Positions 1 to 12,038 of a DNA stretch of 64,000 bases are shown here, one piece after another. A program made the translations under genes and the position numbers. Where the stretch lies: the NCBI GenBank assembly GCA_029204225.1, contig CM055103.1, positions 45,109,970 to 45,173,969 of the forward strand, in the 5' to 3' direction. Position 1 is the stretch's first letter. Every line of letters starts with the position of its first letter. The DNA comes from Diphasiastrum complanatum. Taxonomy: Eukaryota; Streptophyta; Lycopodiopsida; Lycopodiales; Lycopodiaceae. The notes beneath the pieces are model-generated. The model ran no database searches and had not been told where the DNA came from. It saw only the letters and a program-made list of their open reading frames with translations.

Positions 1-386
1 CTCTCATTCATTTTGATGTACTTTCAAGACCTGGTTTCCACTTTAAGAAGGTCTAAAATCTGCCTAAATTGATTAGGTTTCATGAAACAAATTCAAAACT
101 AATCAATGGCAAGTGATCTTGGTAGCTTATTCTAGGATTTGCACCAAAAATTACATCAAACTGACACCAAATGAATTTTATGTGATCCAATGAATATGGG
201 TTATTAAATGCTGGTTCAGAGATGCCCACACGTGTGAACATTACGGATTTTGATCTTGAAAAAGTTTGGGATCAAATTCCCTCACCAAAACCTAGATACC
301 AGCTCGCCCTTCCAATACTAGCTTTTTGCACCAAAACCTGCTAAAACTGGATTAGATTCAAACACTGATCAATAACCTTGTACTTG
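1..386 (-). other. 5' leader of a minus-strand copia element (E1), cut by the window edge
   Basis: No open frame is seen. The reverse complement resembles the leader at 38092-38480 of copy E2: both pass through a stretch reading 'gggcacttctgaaccagcatt' or close to it, followed by a similar run about a non-canonical taatttttggtg. It lies just inside the primer-binding site at 387-398, so it is the untranslated start of the internal region. The coding part lies left of the window. Confidence 0.7.
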
Positions 387-398
387 GCTCTGATACCA
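387..398 (-). promoter_or_regulatory. tRNA primer-binding site of copia E1
   Basis: On the minus strand the bases read TGGTATCAGAGC, the usual plant copia site complementary to the 3' end of initiator methionine tRNA. It abuts the LTR that ends at 399. Confidence 0.85.
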
Positions 399-1084
399 TG
401 TGAAAAGTACAGTACTAAGGACCATAAATGGATCTTTGAATGATCCACAAGGTTGAATGTATGCTTGTTAAACAATCTATCAGAAACTAGTCATCAGAAA
501 ACAAGATCTAGTTTAGCAGCTTGATAGAAAACAAGTAGAGACAATCAAAGCATTGATCAATAAGTGTGATCCACACGTGTGGAAATAAGGCTGTAGTACG
601 GCCTGTAGACAGTGTTTACAAAGTGCGAAAGCTGGGTTTCATTAGAAATCAAGAGCAATCACCATACAATGAGAGGAAACACGAGTTTCTCCTTGAGGCT
701 CCAAAAAGTTTCTATCTTCTCACTATGGAGAATGGGAATACATAGTAAAACACACTTCCTTTGCTAAGTTAGGTGAAAATACAGCATGTAATAAGGAAGT
801 AGACTCCACTTTCTTGCCCTAATGTGAAAACCCTAGCCTAGATCCAAGAGTCATGCTTGGTAGGTGCATGGTAGGTACAAATCCCATCATAAATCATGGT
901 CTAGATCCTACAAAGTAGGAATCACTACCAAATGGACACAACCACTCCTCTTGACTTGTGGTAACCTACTTTAGGTGTGAATGTACAAGTGGCACTTTGG
1001 CCATTCAAGTAACCAACAAACAATATTGACAAAATGTACAATATTCTACATGGCTAGATTTGCCAATGTAGGCAATTTTTCACA
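399..1084 (-). repeat. 5' LTR of copia E1 (686 bp)
   Basis: Bounded by TGTGAAAA and TTTTCACA, with the primer site directly on its inner side. It matches the LTR at 49297-49967 along its length (shared 'ggaccataaatggat', 'atttgccaa.ataggcaatttttcacac') and the LTR end at 38018-38078. Because it is the 5' LTR of a minus-strand element, transcription would run leftwards out of the window. The right flank is LINE-like sequence that starts at base 1085. Confidence 0.85.
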
Positions 1085-1503
1085 CTTGCTAAATGGCTTT
1101 TCCTCTCTGACCGCCTCAGCCTGGTCTCTCAATTGGAGGCAAAATCCTTTGAGCACTTGGTTCTTTATTGCTACAGGGATCTCTCGTCGCAGATTATGCA
1201 CTTGTTTAGTCGTTGGATCTGGATGACTCGTAACCAATATGTTTTTGACGGATCATCGACATAGTTACCAGCTGTTACGTGTTTTCACTATGCTTTCCAT
1301 TTTCTAGCTGCTATTAAGTTATGATAAACTGTCTCCTTGGGTGGTGTGCACTTGGTCCTTTTTGTCTGTTTCTGTTGATGTACTACCTCTCTGGGTGGTG
1401 TGCACTTGGTCCTTTTAGTCCGTTTATGTACTATCCCTTTGGATTAAGACTTATCGACTTGTGTAGCTTTTTTTATGTACGGTACATTTTTTCAAAAAAA
1501 AAA
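1085..1503 (+). mobile_element. 3' end of a LINE (reverse-transcriptase C-terminus, 3' UTR, poly-A)
   Basis: A frame opens at the LTR boundary and reads about 55 residues to TAG at 1260, including SFEHLVLYCYRDL and IWMTRNQYVFDG. That pattern (E-HL-x-C-Y..., then RN-x-FDG) is what plant LINE C-terminal zf-RVT regions look like. It is followed by about 240 bases of non-coding tail with two copies of 'gggtggtgtgcacttggtcctttt', and then an A-run at 1493-1503. The copia E1 insertion cuts off its upstream part. Family assignment is by pattern only. Confidence 0.55.
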
Positions 1504-2171
1504 GTGGGAAAACTTGAGATGTTTATGATGAAATGTAATGACAAAGCAGATGAATCATATGCCAAAAAGAGAGAGGAGAGAGGTAGAAGAGCTATGAAGA
1601 TAAATGGTACAATATATTCTCATCCCAATGACTTCGATTTATACCACGCAATCTCTTTTCACCTATGGCATGTTGATGAATGAATATGAAAACAAAACAA
1701 ATGAAGATAGCACATAAAATTAAAATGCTATAGGTTTCCTCTTTAGGCCCTCCAAAGTACTTAAATAAGGATGATAGGCCAACAAGGGCCCAAATACACT
1801 TAATAAGACTAAACAAGGGCTAACTATCCTCTAAGATAGTTATGTTTAGCTACGTTAGAAGGGATTTGCCTATAAATAGACAAGGGACATCACTTTTGAA
1901 ATCTTTTGCAATTGAGAGAACTAGGAGCTCCATCTCTTCTTTTTCCTTTGTGAATGTGAGCCTTGGGATCTTGATCTTGCTAGGTCTCATGTGTCCCATC
2001 ACATGAATCTATGTACTCCTCACTCTCCATCTCCTTTTGAGCTTCACTTTGATATGAGCTTTGTGGTAGCTTATGGTCATTGCTCATCTTTGGTTCTCTT
2101 CAACATAGGTGTGGTGGTTGCCTCCTTATTCTGGCTTTCTTGGCTTGGATTGAGAGGTATGGCATATGACA
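1504..2171 (+). repeat. Probable plus-strand LTR with TATA box (left edge unresolved)
   Basis: There is a TATA-like tataaatag at 1871-1879, and the block ends in CA at 2171 just before a copia-type primer site. The left TG boundary could not be fixed because no second copy is in the window. The ORFs in it (for example 1991-2191) look spurious. Confidence 0.5.
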
Positions 2172-2175
2172 TTTG

Positions 2176-2187
2176 TGGTATCAGAGC
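2176..2187 (+). promoter_or_regulatory. tRNA primer-binding site (TGGTATCAGAGC)
   Basis: Exact match to the copia initiator-Met primer-site motif, four bases after the LTR-like CA end at 2171. It implies that a plus-strand copia once began here. Confidence 0.7.
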
Positions 2188-3131
2188 TTAAGATCTAATA
2201 ATTATTTCATTTGAAGAGTTTATTGCTTTCGTAGCTTTCTTTTTGCTAAGTTTTAACTTTTAAATTTTTAGATCTATTTAGATCAATTTTTAGCATTCAA
2301 TTTCATTTTTAATCTCTAATTTGATTCCATATTTTTCTAGAGCTTTGTGTAGATTCCATTTGCACCAATTTGCAAGCAATTTGGATGAGGGATGCAAAAG
2401 TTATTGCAATTTTTTCAAAAGTAGTCAAAATAGGTGGTTACAAATTGGCTTTCACTTTGTTCAAAGTGTTTAGATTTGAGTTGAGGATTTCATCCTAGTT
2501 TCTTTACACAAGCTTTAGATCATGGTCTTAGCTTTAATCTTATCCATATGGCAGGTCATTTGGATTAATATTCAAAAAGTTATGACAAATTTTGAATTCT
2601 AGCTCTAGTTTTACTAGTTTTCTTTCTTCAAATTTTTTAGATCTGTTCTTCGTATAAATTTACTTATCAAATCACCATCAATTATTGATCTGATCGTATA
2701 GGCTGATGGAGCTTTTCTTAGCTCTCTAGAAGTATTGAGTTTTTTGGTTGAAATTCAATGGTTAGTCTCAAATCCATTTAATAATAAGCGTCCTAACTAA
2801 CCAAAAACAGAAGGCTCGAATTTCTGAACAGAAGATCGAGAAATTCAGGATTGAACTTTCTAGAATTCTTCGATACTATATCGACTTGAAAAATTCTATA
2901 TTTTTCGAGTCAGTGTTTATTTTTGAGTCATTGTATAAATTTTCGATACTTGTAAATTTCAATATTGTTGGTCTAAAATCTGACCCAACGACTTCACATT
3001 GACAGTCCACCCACCTTGTACATTCATTAACTGTAATGAGGCAGTTGTAATAACTGCAACAAAAGGTGGTTGTAGCTATTTTTAGGATATCAATCCTAGA
3101 ATCTTCATAAAAAAACTTCTTCTGATTATTT
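2188..3131 (+). other. AT-rich non-coding stretch
   Basis: It is presumably the leader or decayed interior of the element primed at 2176, but no gag or pol motif could be read in any frame. Several short TTCGAGTC-type words occur near 2830-2960. Nothing else is seen. Confidence 0.35.
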
Positions 3132-4380
3132 TGTTGGATATTTCTCCTTCTTGCTAATCGACTGATCGATTTTAATCCTCATCCATTGTTTATCCAGTTC
3201 TGCAGATTTTCTCATGTTTTTGTACAGTCTGTAGAATTACAAGCATTTTTACACAGTTTGTAGAAATACACAGTTTGACAACAATGCCGCATTTTTCGCT
3301 TGTCGAGAAATGCGAGCAAATATGCAGAGTCACATTTTTTGCTTTCTCCAAAGTGACTCAAATGTTAAGGAAATGACTCTGGCAAAGCGTGGGGCAATCC
3401 TAAATTAGATTTAAGGACACTGTCGGGTTTTTCACAAAATGTTGACACTGTCGCTTGTGGCAGATTTAGTTCATTTCTACAGAGTGACAATTTTGGTTCA
3501 TTTATGCAGACAAACTATTTATGGCCAATTTTCACCGCTTATCAACAATCAATTTCTGAGAAGAGACCGGATGAATGTCAGCGGACACCAGCCAACTGGC
3601 GATCGCATTTGACGACCTAATTGTTCAGTATATATAGTTATTCATATTCATACATTTCTCAATCAATGAAGAAGCATTTGAATAGTTAGCTCTCTTTCTC
3701 TCAATCCTGTGAGCTTGAATACTCCTGAGCATTCTAGCTTACTTCTTAGAGTTGTTTTAGAGATTGTTATTGCGCTTACTGCTTATTAGCATTGCGCTTA
3801 ATTCAGAGTTTCATTTTAGCCGCTCAAAGATAGCATAGAGTATGCGGCTTCGATCCGCAACTTATTGTACTCATTTACTTCTGTCTTGTTTTCATACTGA
3901 ATCAATACTATCTTTTATTGTGTTTATGTAGTTCTTCGCGACTAATTATTTGTCTAGTGATTTACGACTAATTATTTGTCTAATAACTCAATGTATTATT
4001 GTTTGGCTACGTAATCATTGTAGTACTGATGATTTCAAAGTTAGTTACTATAAGATCAAACGTGATTTCTATCACTATTGTTTTGTTTGAAATTGATAGG
4101 CGTAGTCATGCATAGAGAAAGAGGAAGATAGTTTACTCCGCTACACAAAATAAGTTTTTTTTCTTGTCATTTTGTTGGTTGATTCTGACGAATAACCAAG
4201 ATACTCGGACAGAGCAACTCAAGAGCACCTCTCACCTTAGACCAAGGATAGAGAAAGAGGAAGATAGTTTATTCCGTTGTGTACGATAAGTTTTCTTTCT
4301 TCTCGTTCGAATATTTTTCATTCGAGTTCGTCTCTTTTCAAGTCGAGTTCGACCTATCTTTCACACACCTCGTTTTGACA
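3132..4380 (+). repeat. 5' LTR of copia A (1249 bp)
   Basis: Starts TGTTGGAT and ends TTTTGACA next to the primer site. A TATA-like tatatatag lies at 3629-3637. An imperfect tandem duplication with a period of about 137 bp (units starting near 4111 and 4248, 'atagagaaagaggaagatag') flanks 77 bases that match the first bases of family B LTRs. Confidence 0.85.
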
Positions 4381-4392
4381 TGGTATCAAAGC
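4381..4392 (+). promoter_or_regulatory. tRNA primer-binding site of copia A
   Basis: Reads TGGTATCAAAGC directly after the LTR, one base different from the canonical TGGTATCAGAGC. Confidence 0.8.
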
Positions 4393-4545
4393 GAAAGCTC
4401 TAATACTTGATATCTTTTGCGATATCAAAATTGATATCATATTCTTCAGTTCCTTTCATCTTTTCAGTATCAGAGAATTGATTTTCTGTTGTTAGCATTA
4501 CTACATCTTAACGTCATTGATACAATCGACAGGGCTAAGTTTCAG

Positions 4546-5350
4546 ATGGATTCTCAAAGTAAATATGGTCTTATTGCATACCGGCTGAATGGATCTAATT
4601 ATCATTTGTAAAAATTTAAGATGAAGTCCTTGCTAATCGCCAACGAGATATGAGATGTTGTTACATGTACAAAAGTAAAATCTAAAAACGACACATAAGA
4701 CTCAAAGTGAAAATCGAAGGATGGTAAAGCCTTCACGCTTAATATCCTCAATGTATCAAATACACAGATTAGACATATAACTGAAGCTAAAACTTCAAAA
4801 GACATTTGGGACATCTTGAACTCACTATATGATGTGAGGGACGTAACTACTAAGTTACATCTACCAAGGAAATTCTTCACATTCAGGATGTCTAATGGTG
4901 ATTCTCTTCAGAGTCACATTAACTAGTTTAAGAATCTTGTGCAACAGATGGCCGCTGTCGGATCAGTCATAGACAATCAAGATGCAATTTTGACATTGCT
5001 TTCAAGCTTGCCCTCTACATATGACAACTGGGTGATGTTCATATCGACACATTCAGATTAAACTCTTACTAGAGTTATCACTATGTTGTTGCAAGAAGAC
5101 CGTATAGAAGAAGTCAAGACACTTTGTCTACTTCCTCCTCTCAGGCTCTATATGTCAACAAAGGCTCTAAGCGATAGAAGCAGAAAAGCTCCAAGAAGGC
5201 TGCAACAAATCAGAAACAGACTCAAAGTAAAGAACAATCATCAAATCCACAGTCAAAGAAGAAGATTTTTTGTAGGTATTGCAAGCGCAATAACCGCGAG
5301 ATCAAGAATGTTGAATTCTCCAAGTGAAGAATGCAACCAAGCAACCTGAT
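4546..5350 (+). pseudogene. Copia A gag remnant
   Basis: From ATG at 4546 the frame reads MDSQSKYGLIAYRLNGSNYH, a typical copia gag start in which the element describes its RNA-packaging capsid protein. Further on come TSKDIWDIL and LYDVRDVTTKLHL and then the AILTLLSSLPSTYDNWV pattern, all well known in plant copia capsids. Stops occur after NYHL, after ANEI and at several later positions, and the frame shifts near 5083. A basic tail lies at 5150-5280, where the nucleic-acid-binding region would be, but no intact CCHC zinc knuckle is seen. It cannot make a full capsid protein. Confidence 0.75.
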
Positions 5351-5389
5351 CAACAAGCAGACACAATTTCATCATGTCTCTAGGTCAGA

Positions 5390-7628
5390 ATGGACGAAGG
5401 CGCATTCATGGTCAAAGATCAAAGCGCATTTTTGGATGATTCATGGTTTCTTGATTCTGGAGCAACTCAACACATGACCAATCAACGTGAGATTTTCAAA
5501 TCCTACACATCTTACAGCACGAAGAAATTTGTTCATCTTGGTGACAATAGTACTCACACTATTGAAGGTGAAGGTACTGTAAGATTGCGATTCCAGCATG
5601 ACCAATTCAAACTACTATCAAAGGTCTTATATGCTCCTAAACTCTCTACAAATCTATTATCAGTAAGTAGAATTACAGATTTAGGTCATAAGGTAGAATT
5701 TGAATCTGATCAATGCAAAATTTTTGATAGGAGTAATAAGATCCTTGCACTTGGAAAGAGGCAAGGTTACTTATATAGATTGGCACATTGTTATTCTGAG
5801 TCTAGTCAAGCCTTGAAAATCTCTGTTCTAGTCAATAAAGCATTACTACAATATTATCGCTTAGGACACTTGAATTATGCATCTATTTTGAACATGTCCA
5901 AACAATTCATGGTTGTTGATCTCGACTATCCTTCTGGTAAGGTCGATCTCCTTGTCTGTCATAACTGCATCTTTAGAAAGCAGGCTAGGATTTCTTTTAG
6001 ATCAAACCATAGACATGCAACAAAAGGTCTGTTAGATGTTCTTCATACAGATATATGTGGACCTATGCAAACTCCTTCATTGTTAGATGCAAAGTATTTC
6101 ATTACTTTTATTGACAAATTCTCCTGAAGAACAGCTGTTTATTTCATTAAACAGATCTCAGGGGCTTTCATCAAATTCAGACAATTCAAAGAGCATGCTG
6201 AGAATCAAACTGGCAAACAAATAAAATCATTGAGGTCAGATAACGGGGGAGAATACATCTTCGCTGAATTCAAAGAGTATTGCCTTAACAACGACATTGA
6301 GCAACAATACATTACCTCCTATTCGCCTTAGTTAAATGATCTTGTTGAGAGAAAGAGCAAAAACTTGGTTGAATCAACAAAGGGCATGTTATCACATGCG
6401 ACACTTCCAAAGTCCTTCTGGGCTAAAGTTATTTCAACAACAACCTATATTTAGAACAGATGTCCTATTAAAGGTCTCTCAAACAAAATGCCATTCAAAG
6501 TTTGGACAGGTACCAAACCTTCTTTATCAAACTTACGAGTTTTTGGATGTACTAATTTTGCATAGACACCTTGTGATCTAAGGAAGAAGCTCAACTTCTA
6601 GAGTATTAAATGTGTTTTATCAGTTGCACTACTTTAGATCATGCCTACAAGTTGTTCAATCCCATCGAGTTGAAGATATTCACTAGCCGGGATGTCATCT
6701 TCATCGAAGATTAGTTTTAAGATCTCAAAGGAAAAGACAGTCCCCATGTAGCCGACCTGTCAGATTCTCCTGGCACATTAAACTTTCCAGTTCCTCAGTC
6801 GACTATTCCCATTGAAGGTCCAAGCTCTTCTACTTTTGATGAACCAAAAATCAACGACGAATCAGAAGATGATGATTGAAATGATCAACTTTCTCTATTA
6901 CCCAGAAGATCTTCAAGGACTAGCAGACCACCTGAGAGGTATATCGACGTGTCTGCAACCTATTTTGTTCATAAATCGACGTTTGTCCAAGAGGCACTTG
7001 GTCAGCCTGATTTAGATCTCTAAAAAAAAACTATGAATAAAGAGTATTCATCTCTTATCAAGAACTAGACATGGACAATTGTCGAATTACCTACTAGCAG
7101 AAATGTAGTTGATTGCAAATGGATTTTCAAAGTCAAATACAATGCAGATGGATGCATCAATAGGAGAAAGGCACGACTTGTCGCTAGAGGATTTTCTTAG
7201 GTATACAACATCGATTACACTGATCCCTTCAGTCCAGTAGTCAAACATTCTTCTATTCAACTTTTGCTATCATTTGCCACTATAGCAGATTTGGAAATAC
7301 ATCAAATGGATGTACAGACAACATATCTCAATGGAGTTATTGAAGAAGAAATTTATATGGTGTAACCCGAAGGTTATATTATCAAGGGTAAACACAATCA
7401 TGTGTGTAAACTCTATAAGGCACTTTATGGCTTGAAGCAATCTGCTCGAGCAGGGTTTCAAAGAATCATTTCATCAACAGCAAAGTTCTCAATGAAGAGA
7501 TCAGATTGTAGTATTTTAGAACGCAAGATATGACAGTAGATATTTTTACCAAAGCATTAAGTTTGGAAGCCCACAGAAGATTTTGTGTAGAACTAAGTTT
7601 GAAGGTCAAGGCATTCAAGGATTCAGAT
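5390..7628 (+). pseudogene. Copia A pol remnant (protease, integrase, part of reverse transcriptase)
   Basis: The first open part (5390-6127) holds the protease motif FLDSGATQHMT and the pre-integrase region, then HTDICGPM with the first integrase Asp. A TGA stops it at 6125. Integrase goes on through LRSDNGGEY near 6235 and VERKSKN near 6345. Reverse transcriptase shows WIFKVKYNADGCINRRKARLVARGF from about 7110, then YGLKQSARA at about 7427-7453. The next bases jump to a C-terminal stretch ending near DMTVDIFTKALSLEAHRRFC, so the YVDD catalytic centre and nearly all of RNase H have been deleted around 7455-7490. Many stops show that it is dead. Confidence 0.8.
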
Positions 7629-7629
7629 T

Positions 7630-7638
7630 AAGGAGGAG
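7630..7638 (+). other. Polypurine tract of copia A
   Basis: aaggaggag immediately before the 3' LTR; this is the plus-strand DNA primer site. Confidence 0.8.
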
Positions 7639-8826
7639 TGTTGGATTATTCTCCTTCTTACTAATCGACTAATCGGTTTTAATTCTCATTCATTGTTTAT
7701 CTAGTTCTACAAATTTTTTCGTATTTTTATACAGTTTCTAGAATTACAAGTGTTTTGCACAATCTGTAAAAATACACGAAGTTTGACAGTAGTGTCGTCT
7801 TTTTCGCATTTTTTGCCTGTCGGGAATTGCGAGTAAATATGCAAAGTCGCATTTTTCTCTTTTTCCAAAGTGATTCAAATGTTAAGAAAATGACTCTGGC
7901 AAAGTGTGGGACAACCCTAAATCAGATTTAAGGACACTGTCAGGTTTTTCGCAAAATGTCGACACTGTTGTCTTTTTGCAACACTGTCGTCTGTGGCAGT
8001 TTTAGTTCATTTCTACAGAGTGAGAATTTTGGTTCATTTATGCAGACTTACGGCCAATTTTCACTACTTATCAACAATCAATTTTTGAGAAAGAATTGGA
8101 TGAAATCTAGCGGACACTAGCCAACTAGCAATCGCATTTGATGACCTAATTGCTTAGTATATATAGCTATTTATATTCATACATTTCATCAATCAATGAA
8201 AAAGCATTTGAATAGTTAGCTCTCTCTCTCTCTCAAGCATGTGAGCTTGAACACTCCTGAGCATTCTAGCTCACTTCTTAGAGTCGTTTTAGAGATCGCT
8301 ATTGCGCTTACTGCTTATTAGCATCAAACTTACTTTTATTTTAGCCGCTCAGAGATAGCAGAGAGTACGCGGCTTCGATCTGCAACTTATTGTACTCATT
8401 TACTTTTGTTTCGTTTTCATACTGAATCAATACTATCTTTTATTGCATTCAGGTTCGTCTCTGAATGTATGCCTTTCTTGTAGTTCTTCATGACTAACTA
8501 TTTGTTTAGTGATTTGCAACTAATTATTTGTCTAGTGATTCGCGACAAATTATTTGTTTGATAATTCAATGCATTATTGTTTGGCTACGTAATCACTATA
8601 GTACTGATGATTTCAAAATTAGTTACTATAAGATCGAACGTGGTTTCTATCACTATTGTTTTGTTCTAAATTGATAGGCGTAGTCATGCATAGAGAAAGA
8701 GGAAGATAGTTTACTCCGCTACACACAATAATTTTTTTTTCTTGTCATTTTGTTGGTTGACTCTGACGAATAACCAAGATACTCGGATAGAGCAACTCAA
8801 GAGCACCTCTCACCTTAGACCAAGGA
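7639..8826 (+). repeat. 3' LTR of copia A, right end replaced by family B sequence
   Basis: It starts TGTTGGAT and follows the 5' LTR to 'accttagaccaagga' near 8826, with a TATA-like element at 8158-8166. The last 130 bases or so of the 5' LTR have no counterpart here. From 8749 the sequence is also alignable with family B LTRs. Confidence 0.8.
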
Positions 8827-9545
8827 GGTCTCTGAGAAGACGAGACTAATAAAGACTGAGAGCCGAGTATGAGAGCCAAGAAATACTAGCTAGGAAAGAC
8901 ATTCAAGAACTATGTAAGCCTCATGGTGAATCTCGGAAGATGGAATGACCATGTAGGAACTAGTATTTCTAGGCAAATGTAATAAATGCAAGTAGACCCC
9001 TCTTAAAGAAAGTAGAGTGAGCGGCCACCTTTTGATGGTGACATCTAGTGGAGAGCATTATTCCACTTGTAATTTGTGAAATGTGGAAATTCCACTAGGA
9101 TGCCACCTAAGGAGCTCTCTTGCTTATTTAAGAGACTCCCTCTTTGTGAAGAGGAGCTTTTTGCATTGTATCTACTCCATGCTTAATAAGAAGATTTCCC
9201 ATGAGTTTGATGCTACACTAAGCTCCTTGATCATGATGGTTTTCTTGAGTGATGCCCCTATGATCATGCCCTTCCATTCATATTGTGTGTGGTTGTGGAT
9301 CTAGAGTGGATTAGTTTTCTTGCTTTCCTAGTTGTGGATTAGATTTCATGTTTCCTTGTGGATTAATGTAGGAGCCAACATTCAAGTAAATTAAATAGGC
9401 TAGAAATGTGGCATAAATCTTGCATATTCTCTAACATTCTAGTTCTTGATGTTCTTGGGATGTCCAAGAATCAAAAGGCTGGTTAGTTTCTTGATTCTTG
9501 GACTTATAACATGCTGTAGATTAGTTTTTGTTGTTTGTTTTGTCA
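8749..9545 (+). repeat. Family B LTR, plus orientation
   Basis: From TGTTGGTTGAC the bases follow the reverse complement of the LTRs at 18322-19113 and 37047-38017: 'caaggaggtct', 'gaatgaccatgtagga.ctagta', 'ttgcttatttaag', 'gagtgatgcccctatgatcatg' and 'cttgatgttcttggg'. The right boundary near 9545 (gttttgtca) is approximate. A TATA-like cttatttaag is near 9122. Confidence 0.7.
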
Positions 9546-9559
9546 ATTAATGCAAGTAA

Positions 9560-10700
9560 AGTAGTGTAGGATTTGATTTTAGTTCATTTTGCAATGATCT
9601 GTTTTAGCATTCTGTTTTTAAGTGCCATAATAATGTCCAACCGTGTTGCAAGAAGAGCAATTTTTGGGCATTCTTGGTGTGCTTGCATGGTAGAATGATC
9701 ATTTTGTTGTGAGGTCCTTGATGTTGTATACTCCCTCTTGATCCCATGCTCATCACAAAAGGCCTTGAACTTGGTATATATGTACTCACCACCATTGTCA
9801 CTCCTTAAGCACTTTGATCCTTGTGGAAAATTGGTTCTCCCTTGCATTCTTGAACTTGATAAAGACATCATACACTTCATCCTTGCTCTTTAGTAGATAG
9901 ACTCAACAAAATCTACTGAAATCATCAAAGTTATGTATATCTTAGCTCCACTATTGCTAATTGTAGTAAATCCATGAATATCCAAATGTACAAGTTGAAA
10001 AGGCTTTGTAGATCTGGAAGTAGACCTAGCATAAGGTAGTCTATGTGACTTAGACAAAGCACAAGACTCACAAACATGATTGAAGCCACTTAAGGAACTT
10101 GAAATACCTATCACAACCTTCTTTCTATCCATTACCTCCAATGACTTGAAGTTGAGATGTCCATCCTTTTATGCCAAACCTCTTGAATAGGCATTTGCTC
10201 TCTTGCAACACATCCAATCTGGTTAGCAATAACACAAGCATCTAGTTTGAAAAACTTCCCTTGTCTTTTACCTTTTCCAATCAAAACATCCTTCCATCAA
10301 ACTCAACCTTGAGGCCTTTACTTAGCATTTGACTCACACTAAACAAATTCTTGGTAATAGATGTAATAAACAAGACATCTTCCAAATGAACATTCCCCTT
10401 TGTACAAAGAGAAATAGGAATTGTGCCAATCCCTTTGATTGCACACTCACCATCATTGGCCGTGTAGATCACCCTCTTGTCATCTCCATATGCCAACAAA
10501 GAAGTGAAGTACTCTTTGTGAAAAGTCATGTGTGAACTTGTTCCTCTATCAATCGACCAACTTATCTAGATTTCCATCATTAGAAAGCATACATGAAGAC
10601 ATCACAAAAGCATCATCATTTGCATCTTAAACATCCAAACCATCCTCATCAAGAGTAACATTACCTCGTAAATCCTCATTCGCTTGCATAAAACCAAGTG
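9560..10700 (-). pseudogene. Copia pol remnant: protease to integrase core
   Basis: Read on the minus strand from the right: IDRGTSSHMTFHKEYF (a damaged protease motif, normally DSGA, here DRGT), VIYTANDGECAIKGIG and the NLFSVSQML stretch; then CESCALSKSHRLPYAR from the integrase zinc region and VHLDIHGF with the first integrase Asp; then KCLRSDNGGEYIYTKFKAFCDEHGIKREY with the second Asp. In the third catalytic block QQNGVAER has become QQNDHST. Gag, reverse transcriptase and RNase H are absent. It lies directly beyond the family B LTR but need not belong to it. Confidence 0.8.
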
Positions 10701-10749
10701 TTTATTTGATGCAAAAACTGTTCAAAAAATTGAGATCTCCTAACAGCCT

Positions 10750-11690
10750 CTTATATTCTAGCACACTTGAGAACCTCTTGTGTATCCTGCTTGCTTTGTT
10801 GTTTCATCGTCAGTGTCCTTGAGCTTATTGCATTTCCTAGGGCTTCAAATATCTGGAACCGCAATATATTGCCAATTGCAAATTATAGTGGTCTCAAATA
10901 TTGTCGTACCCCTTGTATAAAACCGAACTCCTGCAAGTCTTCAATCATTGAGACATATCGAGAAGACATAAATGTCGCTCTATAGTAGAGTCAGGCCTCG
11001 ATCCCAAAAACACTTTTGATTCATAAGGAATGCCATGGATCAACAATAATCGGCACTTTCTTGAACGCATACGTCAACACTAGGCTTATATTTGTGGACA
11101 AAGTCTAGTAGCTGTAGCCTCAACTCATCGTACGTTGAGCTTTCTGAAATTTTTGAAATCATTGGCCAATTGATAGCTTCACCTCTTGGTTGTTCCATTG
11201 GCCATGGATCTCTTCTTTTTAAAGGTTGTCGGGCATGTAAAAGGGATCAACCCTTTTCCAAGACAATGCCCTCAGGCACTCTTGCAACCTCCTATTGTCT
11301 TTTGAGATTTTGTTTCTCCATTTTGGTTGTGGCTACATGGCTGCAATAACATTTGACCTTGAAGGGTATTGTCCTTGAACCAGGTCTTCTTTTCCACCTT
11401 TCATGGATCGAGGATATTTCTTCATGAATTTTTTGGATTCTCGGGTATCGGCCATCTTAGGCTTTGGCTCAATCTGTTGGGTTGCCTTTGGCTTTTGCGG
11501 ATGACTTGCCAGATACTCGTCAAATGTCTTGGCACTTTTGTCTTCTCTTCCAGCTCTTCCACTAGTTGAGGGCTCAGCTTCACTAGTGTTGAAACCTACA
11601 GATGGCGGTGAGAAACTTTGTCTCACCCCCAAGTAGTTGTGCATCGCATTCCCCTTAAACCGGGTGTGAGACCAACTGCTAGCCATCCCT
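10750..11690 (-). pseudogene. Decayed gypsy-associated ORF (third-ORF-like)
   Basis: The best open part is 11333-11686: a hydrophilic 117-residue stretch with AEPSTSGRAGREDK and a Lys/Pro-rich middle. The same AEPSTS word and the following low-complexity context occur at the 3' end of the long ORF at 13525-15627. Downstream, the 'ccaattgacctgtcgc'-type region at 13340-13560 resembles 10960-11180. It therefore looks like a second, shorter copy of that unknown ORF's 3' part. It stops where plus-strand reverse transcriptase begins near 11699, a rearrangement junction. No function can be assigned. Confidence 0.45.
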
Positions 11691-11698
11691 ATCGATGC

Positions 11699-12038
11699 AA
11701 TCCGATCTACAAGGCCAAAATAAAAAAAAATTACAATGCTTGTTAGACGAAGGATTCATCTATGAAATTGAACATACTAATGAGTGGGTTTTCACAATCG
11801 TCATCGTTCCTAAGAAAAATGGAAAACTCCGCATTCATTGACTTTAAGAAACTTAATGCTGTCATAGAATGTGATCATTTTTCATTACCTTTTGGAGAAT
11901 CCATATTAGAAAATCTAGCAAAAGATGAGGCCTACTCATTCTTAGATGGCTTTAGCGGCTACAACATAATTAAAATTGCTGAAGAAGATTAACATAAAAC
12001 TGCTTTTGCCACAGAATGGAGAACATTCTGTTGGAAAG
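11699..12038 (+). pseudogene. Gypsy reverse transcriptase, N-terminal part
   Basis: Reads IYKAKIKKKLQCLLDEGFIYE, then WVFTIVIVPKKNGKLRIH, a stop where Cys or Val would be expected, DFKKLNA, YSFLDGFSGYNII and KTAFATEW, all fingers/palm motifs of Ty3/gypsy reverse transcriptase. It breaks at 12038 in the word gaaag, where an F-type LTR starts. The rest of the same domain, beginning with the same gaaag, lies on the minus strand from 21262 leftwards. Two in-frame stops mean it is inactive. Confidence 0.85.

Larger units (their letters stand above)
3132..8826 (+). mobile_element. Copia element A, complete in outline but decayed
   Basis: Order is 5' LTR, primer site, gag, protease, integrase, partial reverse transcriptase, polypurine tract and 3' LTR. 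The LTRs differ at many positions, mostly transitions, so the insertion is old. The coding region has many stops and lacks the second half of reverse transcriptase and most of RNase H. The 3' LTR loses its last part where family B LTR sequence takes over near 8826, so no target duplication can be tested. Confidence 0.85.

Noticed and set aside
1046-1237. 63-residue minus ORF with KLPTLANLAM
   Set aside because: Its end is LTR sequence read through from the LINE fragment; the same words occur at the LTR edge at 49967.
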